DNA of 64,000 nt from an uncultured Prevotellaceae bacterium (GTDB lineage: Bacteria > Bacteroidota > Bacteroidia > Bacteroidales > Muribaculaceae). Shown here one piece after another: positions 7,999 to 17,679 of this stretch. The translations under genes and the position numbers were made by a program. The notes below the pieces were generated by a model, which saw only the letters and a list, made by a program, of their open reading frames with translations, did not search any database and was not told where the DNA came from. The DNA lies in the NCBI GenBank assembly GCA_900319525.1, contig ONOU01000002.1, positions 62,001-126,000 of the forward strand. The letters are read 5' to 3'. Positions within the stretch are counted from its first letter, which is position 1. Each line of letters opens with the position of its first letter.

Positions 7999-10713
7999 AT
8001 GAGCGAGAAAGAAAAGACTTTAGCTACAAAATACGACCCCAAAGAGGTCGAGGACAAGTGGTATCAATATTGGGAATCGCACGACCTGTTCAAGAGTGTG
8101 CCCGATGAGCGTGAGCCCTATTGCATCGTGATCCCGCCCCCCAATGTGACGGGTGTGCTCCACATGGGCCACATGCTCAACAACACCATTCAGGACATCC
8201 TCATCCGCCGTGCGCGCATGGAGGGCAAGAATGCCCTGTGGGTGCCTGGCACCGACCATGCGTCGATTGCTACCGAGGCCAAGGTCGTCAAGCGTCTTGC
8301 CGAGCAGGGCATACGCAAGCGTGACCTCTCTCGCGACGAATTCCTAAAGCACGCCTGGGACTGGACCCACGAGCACGGCGGCATCATCCTGCAACAGCTG
8401 CGCAAACTGGGCGCATCGTGTGACTGGAGCCGCACGGCCTTCACCATGGACGAGAAGCGCAGCAATAGCGTCCTGAAGGTCTTTGTCGACCTGTATGACA
8501 AGGGCTATATCTACCGCGGATTGCGCATGGTGAACTGGGATCCCAAGGCCCAGACGGCACTGAGCAACGAGGAGGTGATCTACCGCGAGGAGAAGAGCCA
8601 CCTCTATCACCTCAAGTACTATGTGGACGGCCTGCAGACCCTCGACAACGAGGAGCAGCTGCGTGCCCAGGGCAACATCATCCACAAGGATGAGAAGGGC
8701 TACTATGCCGTCGTGGCCACCACACGTCCTGAGACCATCATGGGCGATACCGCCATGTGCATCAACCCCAAGGACCCCAAGAACCAGTGGCTCAAGGGCC
8801 GCAAGGTGATTGTGCCCCTCGTTGGCCGCGTGATCAACGTCATCGAGGACCGCTATGTGGAAATCGAGTTCGGTACGGGTTGCTTGAAGGTGACTCCTGC
8901 CCACGACCCCAACGACTATGTCTTGGGCAAGACCCACAACCTGGAAACCATCGACATCTTCAATGCCGACGCTACCATCAGCGAGCAGTCGCCGCTGTAT
9001 GTGGGCATGGATCGCATGGAGTGCCGCAAGGTGATTGTCGAGGACCTCAAGCAAGCCGGCCTGGTTGAGAAGATTGAGGACTATGACAACAAGGTGGGCT
9101 ACAGTGAGCGCAATAGCGACACGGCTGTGGAGCCCCGCCTGTGCATGCAGTGGTTCTTGAAGATGAAGCACTTTGCCGAGATCGCGTTGCCCTGTGTGGT
9201 GAACGACGAGCTCAAGTTCTATCCCGCCAAGTACAAGAACATCTACAAGGTGTGGCTCGAGGGTATCCAGGACTGGTGCATCTCGCGTCAGCTGTGGTGG
9301 GGACACCGCATTCCTGCCTATTTCCTGCCTAGCGACGACGAGACCAAGGAAGTGTATGTAGTCGCCTTGAACGAGCAGGAGGCTCTGGAGAAGGCCCGCA
9401 AGATTCCTGGCTACGAGAACATACAGCCCAGTGAGCTCCGTCGCGACGAGGACGCCCTCGACACGTGGTTCAGCTCCTGGCTGTGGCCCATCTCGCTGTT
9501 TGACGGCATCAATAATCCCGGCAACGAGGAGATCAAGTACTACTATCCCACCAATGACCTGGTAACGGCTCCTGACATCATCTTCTTCTGGGTAGCACGC
9601 ATGATCATGGCGGGTTACGAGTACATGGGTGACATGCCTTTCCGCAATGTCTATTTCACCGGTGTCGTGCGCGACAAGCTGGGCCGCAAGATGTCCAAGT
9701 CGCTTGGCAACAGCCCCGACCCGCTGAAGCTCATCGAGCAGTTTGGTGCCGATGGCGTGCGCATGGGCCTGATGCTCGCTGCTCCCGCTGGCAACGACAT
9801 CCTGTACGATGATGCCCTGTGTGAGCAAGGACGCAACTTCAATAACAAGATATGGAACGCCTTCCGTCTGGTCAAGGGCTGGGATGTGGCCGACGTCGAG
9901 CAGCCAGAGGCCAATCGCCAGGCTGTACAGTGGTTCAGAAATATGCTCAACGATGCCCTGGCAACGGTCAAGGATCACTTCTCGAAGTTCCGCCTGAGCG
10001 ATGCCATGATGGTGCTCTACCGCCTGTTCTGGGAAGAGTTCTCGGCTTGGTATCTGGAGTCGGTAAAGCCCGCTTACGGACAGCCCATGGACCGTGCGAC
10101 CATGGATGCCACGCTGGACTTCTTTGACACCTTGTTGCGCCTGCTGCACCCGTTCATGCCTTTCATCACCGAGGAGCTGTGGCAGCACCTTGCTGAGCGT
10201 GAGGACGGCGAGAGCATCATGTATGCACGCATTCCCGAGCCCCAGCAGGCCGATGCTGCCTTGCTCAAGGCCATGGCCGACGCTAAGGAGATCGTGGGTG
10301 GCGTGCGCAACGTGCGCAAGCAGAAGAACTTGCCCAACAAGGAGCAACTCACGCTGCAGGCCGTCGGTGGCTTGAACAACCCGCTCGTGGCCATCATCAT
10401 CAAGCTTGCCGGTCTGGACAAGATTGAGACCGTGAGCGAGAAGGATGCTACCGCAGCAGCCTTCATGGTCGGCACCGCCGAGTTTGCCGTGCCCCTTGCA
10501 GGCAGCATCGATGTGGAGGAAGAAATCAAGAAGCTTGAGGCCGATCTGGAATATACCCGCGGCTTCCTTGCCAGTGTGGACAAGAAACTGAGCAACGAGC
10601 GCTTTGTCGCCAATGCTCCCGAGGCTGTTGTTGCCAACGAGCGCAAGAAGAAAGCCGATGCCGAGAGCAAGATCGCCACAATGGAGCAAGCCCTCCAGCA
10701 GTTGAAAAAATAA
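7999..10713 (+). CDS. valS: Valine--tRNA ligase
   Basis: 904 residues, the usual size for bacterial ValRS. The HIGH-type motif is HMGH (55-58) in [12 protein letters not shown]. The KMSKS loop is at 564-568 ([14 protein letters not shown]). The editing-domain [12 protein letters not shown] is intact, and the C-terminal coiled-coil tRNA arm ([20 protein letters not shown]… to the end) is present. It charges tRNA-Val in the cytosol and edits mischarged threonine. It has its own promoter. A GC palindrome sits between its stop and rpiB. Confidence 0.97.
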   Translation: MSEKEKTLATKYDPKEVEDKWYQYWESHDLFKSVPDEREPYCIVIPPPNVTGVLHMGHMLNNTIQDILIRRARMEGKNALWVPGTDHASIATEAKVVKRLAEQGIRKRDLSRDEFLKHAWDWTHEHGGIILQQLRKLGASCDWSRTAFTMDEKRSNSVLKVFVDLYDKGYIYRGLRMVNWDPKAQTALSNEEVIYREEKSHLYHLKYYVDGLQTLDNEEQLRAQGNIIHKDEKGYYAVVATTRPETIMGDTAMCINPKDPKNQWLKGRKVIVPLVGRVINVIEDRYVEIEFGTGCLKVTPAHDPNDYVLGKTHNLETIDIFNADATISEQSPLYVGMDRMECRKVIVEDLKQAGLVEKIEDYDNKVGYSERNSDTAVEPRLCMQWFLKMKHFAEIALPCVVNDELKFYPAKYKNIYKVWLEGIQDWCISRQLWWGHRIPAYFLPSDDETKEVYVVALNEQEALEKARKIPGYENIQPSELRRDEDALDTWFSSWLWPISLFDGINNPGNEEIKYYYPTNDLVTAPDIIFFWVARMIMAGYEYMGDMPFRNVYFTGVVRDKLGRKMSKSLGNSPDPLKLIEQFGADGVRMGLMLAAPAGNDILYDDALCEQGRNFNNKIWNAFRLVKGWDVADVEQPEANRQAVQWFRNMLNDALATVKDHFSKFRLSDAMMVLYRLFWEEFSAWYLESVKPAYGQPMDRATMDATLDFFDTLLRLLHPFMPFITEELWQHLAEREDGESIMYARIPEPQQADAALLKAMADAKEIVGGVRNVRKQKNLPNKEQLTLQAVGGLNNPLVAIIIKLAGLDKIETVSEKDATAAAFMVGTAEFAVPLAGSIDVEEEIKKLEADLEYTRGFLASVDKKLSNERFVANAPEAVVANERKKKADAESKIATMEQALQQLKK

Positions 10714-10724
10714 GGTTCCCCTGT

Positions 10725-10743
10725 GCCGTGGCTCTGCCACGGC
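10725..10743. repeat. GC palindrome between valS and rpiB
   Basis: GCCGTGGC-TCT-GCCACGGC, an 8-bp perfect stem preceded by CTGT. A closely similar palindrome with the same CTGT lead-in lies at 45312. It could attenuate read-through into rpiB or be a REP-like element. Confidence 0.55.
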
Positions 10744-10760
10744 CATTAAAAAATGATGAA

Positions 10761-11219
10761 ATGGAAAATTCTATCTTGAAACCGGGCATTCCCGTAGCGC
10801 TGTGCAGTGACCATGCCGGCTATCCTACCAAAGAGGCCGTCAAGCGTTGGCTCGATAGCCAAGGTATTGCCTACAAGGACTTTGGCACCTACAGTGAGGA
10901 CAGTTGCGATTATCCCGACTTTGCCCACCTGTGCGCCAATGCGGTAGAGCAGGGCGAGTGCTATCCCGGCATTGCCGTCTGTGGCAGTGGCGAGGGCATC
11001 AACATGACCTTGAACAAGCACCAGGGCGTGCGCTCGGCCTTGTGCTGGCGCATGGCTGTGGCGCGTCTGGCCCGTCAGCACAATGATGCTAACGTGATTG
11101 CTATGCCGGGCCGCTTTGTGACCGACGAGGAGGCAATCGCGATGGTTGAGACCTTCTTGACGACTCCCTTTGAGGGCGGACGTCATCAGCGCCGCATCGA
11201 CAAGATACCCGTGCGGTAA
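10761..11219 (+). CDS. rpiB: Ribose-5-phosphate isomerase B
   Basis: 152 residues from ATG 10761. An in-frame GTG upstream at 10728 lies inside the palindrome and is not favoured. RpiB/LacAB landmarks are SDHAG (16-20, Asp17 and His18), the catalytic Cys74 in AVCGSGEGINM, and RQHNDANVIAMPGR. It interconverts ribose-5-phosphate and ribulose-5-phosphate in the pentose phosphate pathway. It probably depends on read-through from valS, since I see no -7 box of its own. Confidence 0.92.
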   Translation: MENSILKPGIPVALCSDHAGYPTKEAVKRWLDSQGIAYKDFGTYSEDSCDYPDFAHLCANAVEQGECYPGIAVCGSGEGINMTLNKHQGVRSALCWRMAVARLARQHNDANVIAMPGRFVTDEEAIAMVETFLTTPFEGGRHQRRIDKIPVR

Positions 11220-11274
11220 AGCGCTTAGAGAAGTTTAGTAAAGAGATTGAAGTAAATGGCATCCAGCTGGTGCG

Positions 11275-12582
11275 TTAGCCCAGCAGGATGTCTATTATAG
11301 CGTTGACGTCGGCGATGTTGACCTCGCCATCGGCATTCAAGTCGGCCTTCTTGTCAAACTGGTCTTCCAAGATGAGGCTAATGATGGCGTTCACGTCACC
11401 GATGTTGACCTCGCCATCGAGGTTCACATCTCCTCGTTGGAATGCTGTAGCCGTGATAGTGAACGTGGTGGAAACCTCGTCGCTGCCGATGGTGATCTGG
11501 GAGGCGAACGTGCCCGGATCATCGGCCGTGAAGGTCACGGTAAACGTGGTGCCCTTGTTGACGTCACTGGCCGTGAACATGTAGTCGCTCACCAAGAAGT
11601 ATTCGGTCTCGCTGACCGACATGACCATACCCCTGGTCACGCCCTCGCCCTTGAGCTCGATGTCCATGGTCAGCATTTCGCCCACGGGTGTATAGCCCAT
11701 CTCAAAGATGGAGCCATCCTCGGGTGCGGTGATAACGGCAGGCGTCACCGTGCCCGTCCAGGGCTTGCCCTGCATGTTGCCCCAGATGTGCTCGGCCAGT
11801 TCGGGATGATCAATAAACGGGTTGCGGTTGCCCTGAATGCCATAGATGGCGTCGTTGCGCTTGATTTCTTTTTCGCTCACAGGATCTAGCCTGGTCCACT
11901 CCATGAGCATGTTGATGGTCCATGTCGAGAAAGCCTTGTACCTGTTCCTGCTGTAATCCAGCTGGGCGCTTCCCGGCCATGAGGGCAACTCGTTCTTGTA
12001 GCAGGTGGCCATATAAAAATAGGTGCGTGCCAGGTCTCCCTTGTACTCGTCATCGGGCTCAAAGACCGTGCCGCTGTAGCCGGGATAGGTGCACTTGCCC
12101 AGTTTGCCCTTGGCGACATACTGCCCGTTTGTCAGTCTGGTGCCATTGGCACACACGCCGTAGGGGTGATTGCCCCTCTGGCTGTTCACGGCGATGTCGG
12201 TGGGATAGATATGGAACACATCGGTGTTCATGGGGGCAACAGCCCCGTCAAACCAGCTGCGCGGAAAACTGTGCTCACGGTTGTAGCCCTGGCCGACATT
12301 CTTGGCCGAGGAGCCATTATCGCTTGGGCTGTAGCGCACATTGCTGTAGATGTCGATGATGTAGCCCTGGGCATCGGTGTCTGCCTTCTTGAAGGCATCA
12401 AGCAGTCCACTGGAATAGGATACTTGCTTGTGGTCGTGGATGATATTACAAAGTGCGGCCATCAGCGTCTCGTCACTCTTGTTGAGGGCGCTGTTGTAAT
12501 AATTGACCGGTTCGCTGGCCAGCGAAGTGAGCATTGTGGCGAGCGTTGCCAGCAGGAAGATGAGTCTAACGGGCTTGATCAT
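11275..12582 (-). CDS. Secreted endonuclease I family nuclease with C-terminal dockerin-like doublet
   Basis: 435 residues with signal peptide (LIFLLATLATMLTSLAS). The endonuclease I core (about 25-270) has GYNREHSFPRSW (catalytic His-Ser region near 104), HIYPTDIAVNSQRGNHPYG and the YFYMATCY helix. A beta-rich linker domain covers about 275-375. The protein ends in GDVNLDGEVNIGDVNAII and LNADGEVNIADVNAIIDILLG, a two-repeat dockerin-like module. Family members are extracellular, poorly sequence-specific DNA/RNA nucleases and may scavenge nucleotides. The terminal module presumably attaches or retains the enzyme, but no partner is visible. Confidence 0.88.
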   Translation of the reverse strand: MIKPVRLIFLLATLATMLTSLASEPVNYYNSALNKSDETLMAALCNIIHDHKQVSYSSGLLDAFKKADTDAQGYIIDIYSNVRYSPSDNGSSAKNVGQGYNREHSFPRSWFDGAVAPMNTDVFHIYPTDIAVNSQRGNHPYGVCANGTRLTNGQYVAKGKLGKCTYPGYSGTVFEPDDEYKGDLARTYFYMATCYKNELPSWPGSAQLDYSRNRYKAFSTWTINMLMEWTRLDPVSEKEIKRNDAIYGIQGNRNPFIDHPELAEHIWGNMQGKPWTGTVTPAVITAPEDGSIFEMGYTPVGEMLTMDIELKGEGVTRGMVMSVSETEYFLVSDYMFTASDVNKGTTFTVTFTADDPGTFASQITIGSDEVSTTFTITATAFQRGDVNLDGEVNIGDVNAIISLILEDQFDKKADLNADGEVNIADVNAIIDILLG

Positions 12583-12606
12583 GACAGGGTGACTGAATAA
12601 TAGTTG

Positions 12607-13698
12607 TTAGCGTTTGTTTTGGGGCTTGGTTGACGCGGCTTTGTCCTTGGCTGCTTGTTGCTGCTTGCGCACCTGGCCGGCCAGCTGGCCGCAAGCGGCG
12701 GCGATGTCCTCGCCACGGCTGCGGCGAATGGTGCACGTCACGCCCTTGCTGTTGAGGTAGTCGCGGAAGTAGGTCATCCTCTCGTCGCTGCTGGTGCGCA
12801 GCTTCTCGATGCCGGGAATCATGTGGTAGCGGATGAGGTTCACGCGCACGTGCTCGTTGGGCAACAGCTCGCGCAGCTTTTCGGCATGCTGGATGTCGTC
12901 GTTGAACCACTGCCAGCAGATGTACTCCACCGACAGGCGGCGCTGGTGGGCAAAGTCATAGTTGCCCAGCAGTTCCATGACCCGGTCGATGGGCGAGATG
13001 CGCTCTATTGGCATCATCGATGACCGCTCTTCCTGAACTGCATTGTGCACGCTCACGGCGATGTGAACGTTGGTTTGCTCGCACAGGATCTTCAGCTCTG
13101 GCAGCTTGCCCACAGTCGAGACGGTGACGCGCTTCGGGCTCCAGGCCAGGCCCCAAGGCTCGGTCAGGATGGCAATCACGCGCAGCACCTCGTCCAGGTT
13201 GTCCAGCGGCTCGCCCATGCCCATGAACACGACATTGGTCAGCGTCTCGCTCTCGGGAATGCTCAGCACCTGGTTGATGATCTGGTTGGAGGTGAGGTTG
13301 CCGTGGAAGCCCTGCTTGCCGGTCATGCAGAAGTAGCAGTTCATTCTGCACCCTTTTTGTGACGAGATGCACAGGGTGGCGCGTTCATCCTCGGGGATAT
13401 AGACCGATTCAACGGCCTGCTTGTCTCCTACGTCAAACAGGTACTTCACCGTGCCGTCCTCGCTGGCCATCGCCTGGCTGGGAGGATACAGACCCACGCA
13501 GTAACGGCTCGCCAGCAGCTCGCGGTTGGCCTTGGAGATGTTCAGCATCTGGTCAAAGTCGTTCACGCGTTTCTGGTAAATCCACTGCACCAGTTGTTTA
13601 GCCACAAAGCGCGGCATACCCAATGCGGTGACTGCATCCTGCATTTCCTCTAGTGTCATGCCAGCCATCGGCTGCAATATCGTCTTGTCGTTGCTCAT
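12607..13698 (-). CDS. rlmN: Dual-specificity RNA methyltransferase RlmN
   Basis: 363 residues. The radical-SAM cluster motif is CxxxCxxC at Cys117, Cys121 and Cys124 (KGCRMNCYFC), with the family's MGMGEPLDNLDEV glycine-rich segment. C-terminal cysteines (TCTIRRSRG… and AACGQLAG) supply the methyl-carrying and resolving residues. It methylates C2 of A2503 in 23S rRNA and A37 of some tRNAs. The C-terminus has a low-complexity QQQAAKDKAASTKPQNK tail. It has its own -7 box. Confidence 0.95.
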   Translation of the reverse strand: MSNDKTILQPMAGMTLEEMQDAVTALGMPRFVAKQLVQWIYQKRVNDFDQMLNISKANRELLASRYCVGLYPPSQAMASEDGTVKYLFDVGDKQAVESVYIPEDERATLCISSQKGCRMNCYFCMTGKQGFHGNLTSNQIINQVLSIPESETLTNVVFMGMGEPLDNLDEVLRVIAILTEPWGLAWSPKRVTVSTVGKLPELKILCEQTNVHIAVSVHNAVQEERSSMMPIERISPIDRVMELLGNYDFAHQRRLSVEYICWQWFNDDIQHAEKLRELLPNEHVRVNLIRYHMIPGIEKLRTSSDERMTYFRDYLNSKGVTCTIRRSRGEDIAAACGQLAGQVRKQQQAAKDKAASTKPQNKR

Positions 13699-13738
13699 GT
13701 CTTGAAAGCTTTAATGATTGTTCAAACTGCAAAATTAC

Positions 13739-13747
13739 TAAATTGTT
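13739..13747 (-). promoter_or_regulatory. -7 box for rlmN
   Basis: Minus-strand TAATTTTGC, 41 bases before the ATG. Confidence 0.65.
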
Positions 13748-13799
13748 ATAAGATGTCGGTCATCAGTCGCCCGTTTTTTAATCAGGACAGGTTCATTTA

Positions 13800-14621
13800 T
13801 CAGGGATTGACGGGCTTGCCTAGCATCTGATTGAGATGTGTCTCTAGGATGTGGAACCCGGGCTCAATCATGCCGCTGTGGCCGTGGCCGTCAATCTCGT
13901 AGAGGTAGGTGTGCTGGTGCCCTGCGAGCTTCATCATGCGGGCGAGGTACTGATTCTCGTCATAGCGCCCGTAGAGTTCCAACTCCCTGTCGCCGCAGAT
14001 GAGCACGAGCGGCGGGCAGTCGCCCCGCACCCAATACAGCGGTGCATTCTCGTCGATGGTGGCTTGCAGGGGCGGTATGCCCTGCATCTTGCGCACGTTG
14101 AAGTGGGTGATGGCCTGGCCGCTAAAGGGAGCATACATCATCACGCTGTCAGCATCCACGCCATAGGTCCCTAACCACGATTTGTCAAGACACAGCATCA
14201 TCGAGATGTATCCTCCTGCCGAGTGCCCAGCCACGACAATCTTGTGCGGGTCGCCGCCATAGTCGGCGATGTGCCTGAACACCCATGCCACCGCCTCGGC
14301 GGCATCATTGAGGATCTCCTTGACGGTCACTTGTGGCAAGAGCCTGTAGTTGACCCCGACGACCACCAGGTCTTTTCCCTTGAGCCGTGCCGGAATCTCC
14401 TTGTTCCCGCTTTCCAGACCTCCACCATGGAACCAGACCACGACAGGCAGGCCTGTGGCTTCCTCGGGGTGGTAAATGTCCAGCTTGAGCCGCTCCAGCG
14501 AGTAGGCATCGGTTTTGCTCGTATAAGAGATGTCATTGACTTGCCTGAAGGATTGTGCAGGCGCCCCCGCACACCAGGCGCCGAGGATAAGCAATACTAA
14601 AATTCTGGTTGTTTTTTTCAT
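13800..14621 (-). CDS. Secreted alpha/beta-hydrolase (BD-FAE-like esterase)
   Basis: 273 residues with signal peptide (ILVLLILGAWCAGAPAQ). It has the hormone-sensitive-lipase-like oxyanion motif HGGG (65-68), nucleophile Ser134 in AGHSAGGY, a probable acid in ICGDRELELYGRYDEN and a C-terminal His in EIDGHGHSGM. Bacteroidales homologues include feruloyl and acetyl esterases that remove side groups from plant polysaccharides. The actual substrate is unknown and no polysaccharide-utilisation locus surrounds it. Confidence 0.85.
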   Translation of the reverse strand: MKKTTRILVLLILGAWCAGAPAQSFRQVNDISYTSKTDAYSLERLKLDIYHPEEATGLPVVVWFHGGGLESGNKEIPARLKGKDLVVVGVNYRLLPQVTVKEILNDAAEAVAWVFRHIADYGGDPHKIVVAGHSAGGYISMMLCLDKSWLGTYGVDADSVMMYAPFSGQAITHFNVRKMQGIPPLQATIDENAPLYWVRGDCPPLVLICGDRELELYGRYDENQYLARMMKLAGHQHTYLYEIDGHGHSGMIEPGFHILETHLNQMLGKPVNP

Positions 14622-14659
14622 AAATCGTAACTCAATATTTATTATGTCTTACGAGCGTA

Positions 14660-14775
14660 GCGAGCTTGTTAGAAAACAAGAAAGACAAGACGTACAAATT
14701 ATAATATTTTTTATAGATAATCAATATTTTTGTCTTCCTTGCCCTTCTTGTCTCCAAATCAGCAACTTAGCACCC
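14660..14775 (+). repeat. GACAAGAA/TTCTTGTC hairpin repeat, copy A
   Basis: An inverted-repeat arm (AACAAGAAAGACAAGAC) pairs loosely with a downstream TTGTCTTCCTTGCCCTTCTTGTC arm. It is followed by CCAAATCAGCAACTTAGC. The same hairpin-plus-tail occurs in opposite orientation at 17688-17765 (copy B), and the two copies bracket the leucine-rich-repeat gene. Confidence 0.65.
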
Positions 14776-14870
14776 TCGCCTGAAGCCCCAAGAACGCGGA
14801 TGCTCTCTAAGCCCTAAGTAGGAATATCCGCTTTCTCATAATCTTATGTATTTAGAGAGTGAATATTAAA

Positions 14871-17450
14871 TTAATGGCGCTTGCGTTGCGGCTTCTCGAG
14901 CACAATGCTCTCGCTGTCATCGAAATGCGGCCCGCCAACGGTGCTAACGCTGGTGTTGGTGCGCATCACCTTCGAGGGCCAATTACCCGCGAGCAGGTAG
15001 TCAATCAGGGCGGTGACGTCGCTGATGTTGATGCCGTTGTCCTGGTTGCAGTCGGCCGCTGGGTTGCTGATGGTGCCGCCGCCCAGCAGCAAGTCGATCA
15101 GGGCCGTCACGTCGCTGATATTCACGCTGCCGTCACCGTTCACGTCGCCACGCACAAACGTGCTGCCGGTATAGAGTTCCCAGCCTTCGCCTTCCGCCCA
15201 AGACCAATGGTAGACATCCCAATTCTTGGCATTGGCCTGGCTAACCTGGGCTGCAGTAATGACATTTCCCTCTACAGTATCATCTTCGGGATTATAATCG
15301 ATAATGGCATAAAGTATTCCTCGATTATCGGCGCTGCGCATGGGTAGCGCGTCGACAATCTCACCCATCTTGGTGGCATTGATTTGATTATAGAAAATGG
15401 GCAATTCATTCAAATCAGGGCAATTTCCCAGTGGCAGGCTCGTCAGCTGATTAGTCTGAGCACGTAATGATTGCAGTGCAGTGCAGCCACTGGCATCAAG
15501 ACTCGTTAACTGATTGGCTGCGACCCAAAGGAAAATGAGCTTGTCATGGTTACCGAGTACCACTTGAGATATCTGATTATTGTTACATAGTAGATGGATC
15601 AAGTTAGCAAACCTCGAGACATCGATAGTGCCCGAAACCTGGTTGTTACGGCAGTCAAGAGAAAGGAAAGCGTCGGGACAAGTGCTCAGGTCCACACTTG
15701 TCAACTGGTTGTCTCGGCACCAGAGGTAAAGGAGTTCAGAGTTGCGGCTGATGTCGAGTTCGGTCAGTTGATTGTATGAGCAGAGGAAGTACACGAGCGC
15801 CGGGCAAGTGGTGACGTCCAGTTCAGTTAATTGGTTTTCCTCGCAATCGATATAATCCAGTACAGGGCAATCAGAAACATCCAAACGGGTCAGGGCGCAA
15901 GAGTAGCATTCTAACTGTTCAAGGAATGGATTATCGTTGGCAACCAGTGCCGTCAACTGGGGTTTATTAATTACCGAGAGTGTGGTGAACAGATTGTTGC
16001 TGCACCACAGTTCTCCCAGATTGTTCATGTGGCCCACATCCAGGCTGTCGAGGCCGCAGTCAGAGCAGTTAAGATAAGTCACGGCCGAGCAGTCACCCAG
16101 GCCAGTGATGCTGCCAAGTTCAGGGTTGTTCATGCAGTTCAAGTTCAAAAGGGAAGTCAGACCCGTCACGTTGAGCGACGTCAACTGGTTATTGTAGCAA
16201 TACAGACTATGGAGGCCTGGGCAGAATGTCACGTCAAGAGAAGTGAGTGCGCAATAATCGCAGCCAAACCAATTCAACGCTGTGCAATCAGTCAGTCCCT
16301 GGATTGACGAAAGATTGCTGTTTTCTTCACAATGTAATAAGTTCAAAGCGGTGCAGCCCGTCACATCAAGCGATATCAAGGCGTTGCGGGGGCATCTGAG
16401 CTCTTGCAGCCCCTTGTTGCCACTAACCCTGAGATATTTCAGTTGAGGTTTGTCGCTCACTTCAAGGGTGCCCGTCAACTGGTTATTGCGGCACCACAGC
16501 GTCCCCAGGTTCGTCATGTCGTTCACGCCGGGCAACTCGGCGATGGCACAGTCCTCACAGTCCACATAGGCCAGCGCTTTACAACCGGCAAAGCCAGTGA
16601 TAGTCTCGAGATTATCATTGAAGTAGCACTTGAGCGTGCTCAATGCCGTGCAACCCGTCACTTTGAGTGTTGTCAAGTCCTCACTGTAGCAGATGAGTTC
16701 GGTCAATCGCGTGTCGCCAGCGACTTGCAGGTTTTTCAGGCTGCCTCTATGGCTGGTATTGAGGGCGCTGATTTGGGTATTGCCCGCCAACAACGTTTCC
16801 AGCTTGGTCATGCCCGCAACAGCACTCAAGTCGCTGAACGACGTGTCCTCGACATCCAGCCAAGTCAAATTGGTGCAGTCCTCCAACCCATAGATACCCG
16901 TCAAGTTATAGTTGTTGTAAATCTTGAGATACTGCAGTGCTGTGCAACCTGTCACGTCAACGTTGGTCAGCGCATCACGCCAGCAGTAGAAGCCCGTCAA
17001 GGTGGTGTTGCCCCGAACCCACAACGTTCTCAGTTTGCTTAGATTGCACGCACTCACTGTGGTGAGTTGGTTGTTCTGGAGATACAGCTCTTGCAGCACC
17101 GTGTTACTGTTCACGTTGATTGACGTCAACTTATTGTAGCCCAAGTTGAGGTAAATCAGTTTGGTGTTGGCGCTCACATCAATTGAAGTGAGGTTGTTGG
17201 AGTAGAGATCCAACCTTTTCAATTGGGTAAAATACTGCACCCCCGTCATGTTGGAAATGCCCTTGTAAGGCAGATTCAACGTGTCGCGAGCATTGAGCTG
17301 CGCTGTGGTGATGGTGCCGCTCGGGTACTGGCTCAGCAGGTAGGAGCGGAAGGTCGCGTCAGGGAAGTTGGTGGCGTTAATCGTCACATCGGCATGGGCA
17401 GCGAGTGCCGCCAGCAGTACCGCCAGTGAAAAAAGTAATAGTTTCTTCAT
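14871..17450 (-). CDS. Secreted leucine-rich-repeat protein with dockerin-like doublet
   Basis: 859 residues with signal peptide (LLLFSLAVLLAALAAHA). From about residue 50 to 690 it consists of short internalin-like LRRs of the type LT.LD.S.C..L..L.C..N, many with the xxLDVTGCTALxxLxC variant. A dockerin-like doublet follows (GDVNGDGSVNISDVTALI and CNQDNGINISDVTALIDYLL), then an unusual 35-residue charged tail ending PQRKRH. LRRs of this type bind proteins or glycans at the cell surface. No catalytic domain is visible. Repeat-mediated expansion is likely. Its -7 box is at 17504. Confidence 0.85.
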   Translation of the reverse strand: MKKLLLFSLAVLLAALAAHADVTINATNFPDATFRSYLLSQYPSGTITTAQLNARDTLNLPYKGISNMTGVQYFTQLKRLDLYSNNLTSIDVSANTKLIYLNLGYNKLTSINVNSNTVLQELYLQNNQLTTVSACNLSKLRTLWVRGNTTLTGFYCWRDALTNVDVTGCTALQYLKIYNNYNLTGIYGLEDCTNLTWLDVEDTSFSDLSAVAGMTKLETLLAGNTQISALNTSHRGSLKNLQVAGDTRLTELICYSEDLTTLKVTGCTALSTLKCYFNDNLETITGFAGCKALAYVDCEDCAIAELPGVNDMTNLGTLWCRNNQLTGTLEVSDKPQLKYLRVSGNKGLQELRCPRNALISLDVTGCTALNLLHCEENSNLSSIQGLTDCTALNWFGCDYCALTSLDVTFCPGLHSLYCYNNQLTSLNVTGLTSLLNLNCMNNPELGSITGLGDCSAVTYLNCSDCGLDSLDVGHMNNLGELWCSNNLFTTLSVINKPQLTALVANDNPFLEQLECYSCALTRLDVSDCPVLDYIDCEENQLTELDVTTCPALVYFLCSYNQLTELDISRNSELLYLWCRDNQLTSVDLSTCPDAFLSLDCRNNQVSGTIDVSRFANLIHLLCNNNQISQVVLGNHDKLIFLWVAANQLTSLDASGCTALQSLRAQTNQLTSLPLGNCPDLNELPIFYNQINATKMGEIVDALPMRSADNRGILYAIIDYNPEDDTVEGNVITAAQVSQANAKNWDVYHWSWAEGEGWELYTGSTFVRGDVNGDGSVNISDVTALIDLLLGGGTISNPAADCNQDNGINISDVTALIDYLLAGNWPSKVMRTNTSVSTVGGPHFDDSESIVLEKPQRKRH

Positions 17451-17503
17451 AATAGTTTTCGATTTAGTTAGTAATTTATAAGTTCCAATTTTTCAGTAAT
17501 GCC

Positions 17504-17512
17504 GCAAATATA
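17504..17512 (-). promoter_or_regulatory. -7 box for the LRR protein
   Basis: Minus-strand TATATTTGC, 54 bases before the ATG. Confidence 0.65.
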
Positions 17513-17679
17513 ATAATTATCTTTCATTAATCCAATAAAAATCCAATTAAAGTCTTACTTTTTCTCTCAGATTAAAGATTAGTGATTAGAGATTAGTGAG
17601 GCATCCGCGATGATGCAAAATGGACTCGAAGTGTAGAGCAAGAGCTTAGGGTTTAGATAGCGTCAGCCTTCTTTTTGCC

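Noticed and set aside
8344-10746. 800-codon open frame antisense to valS
   Set aside because: It mirrors a strongly codon-biased gene (GNC-rich codons leave the opposite strand free of stops), has no family resemblance and no promoter; valS has every expected motif.
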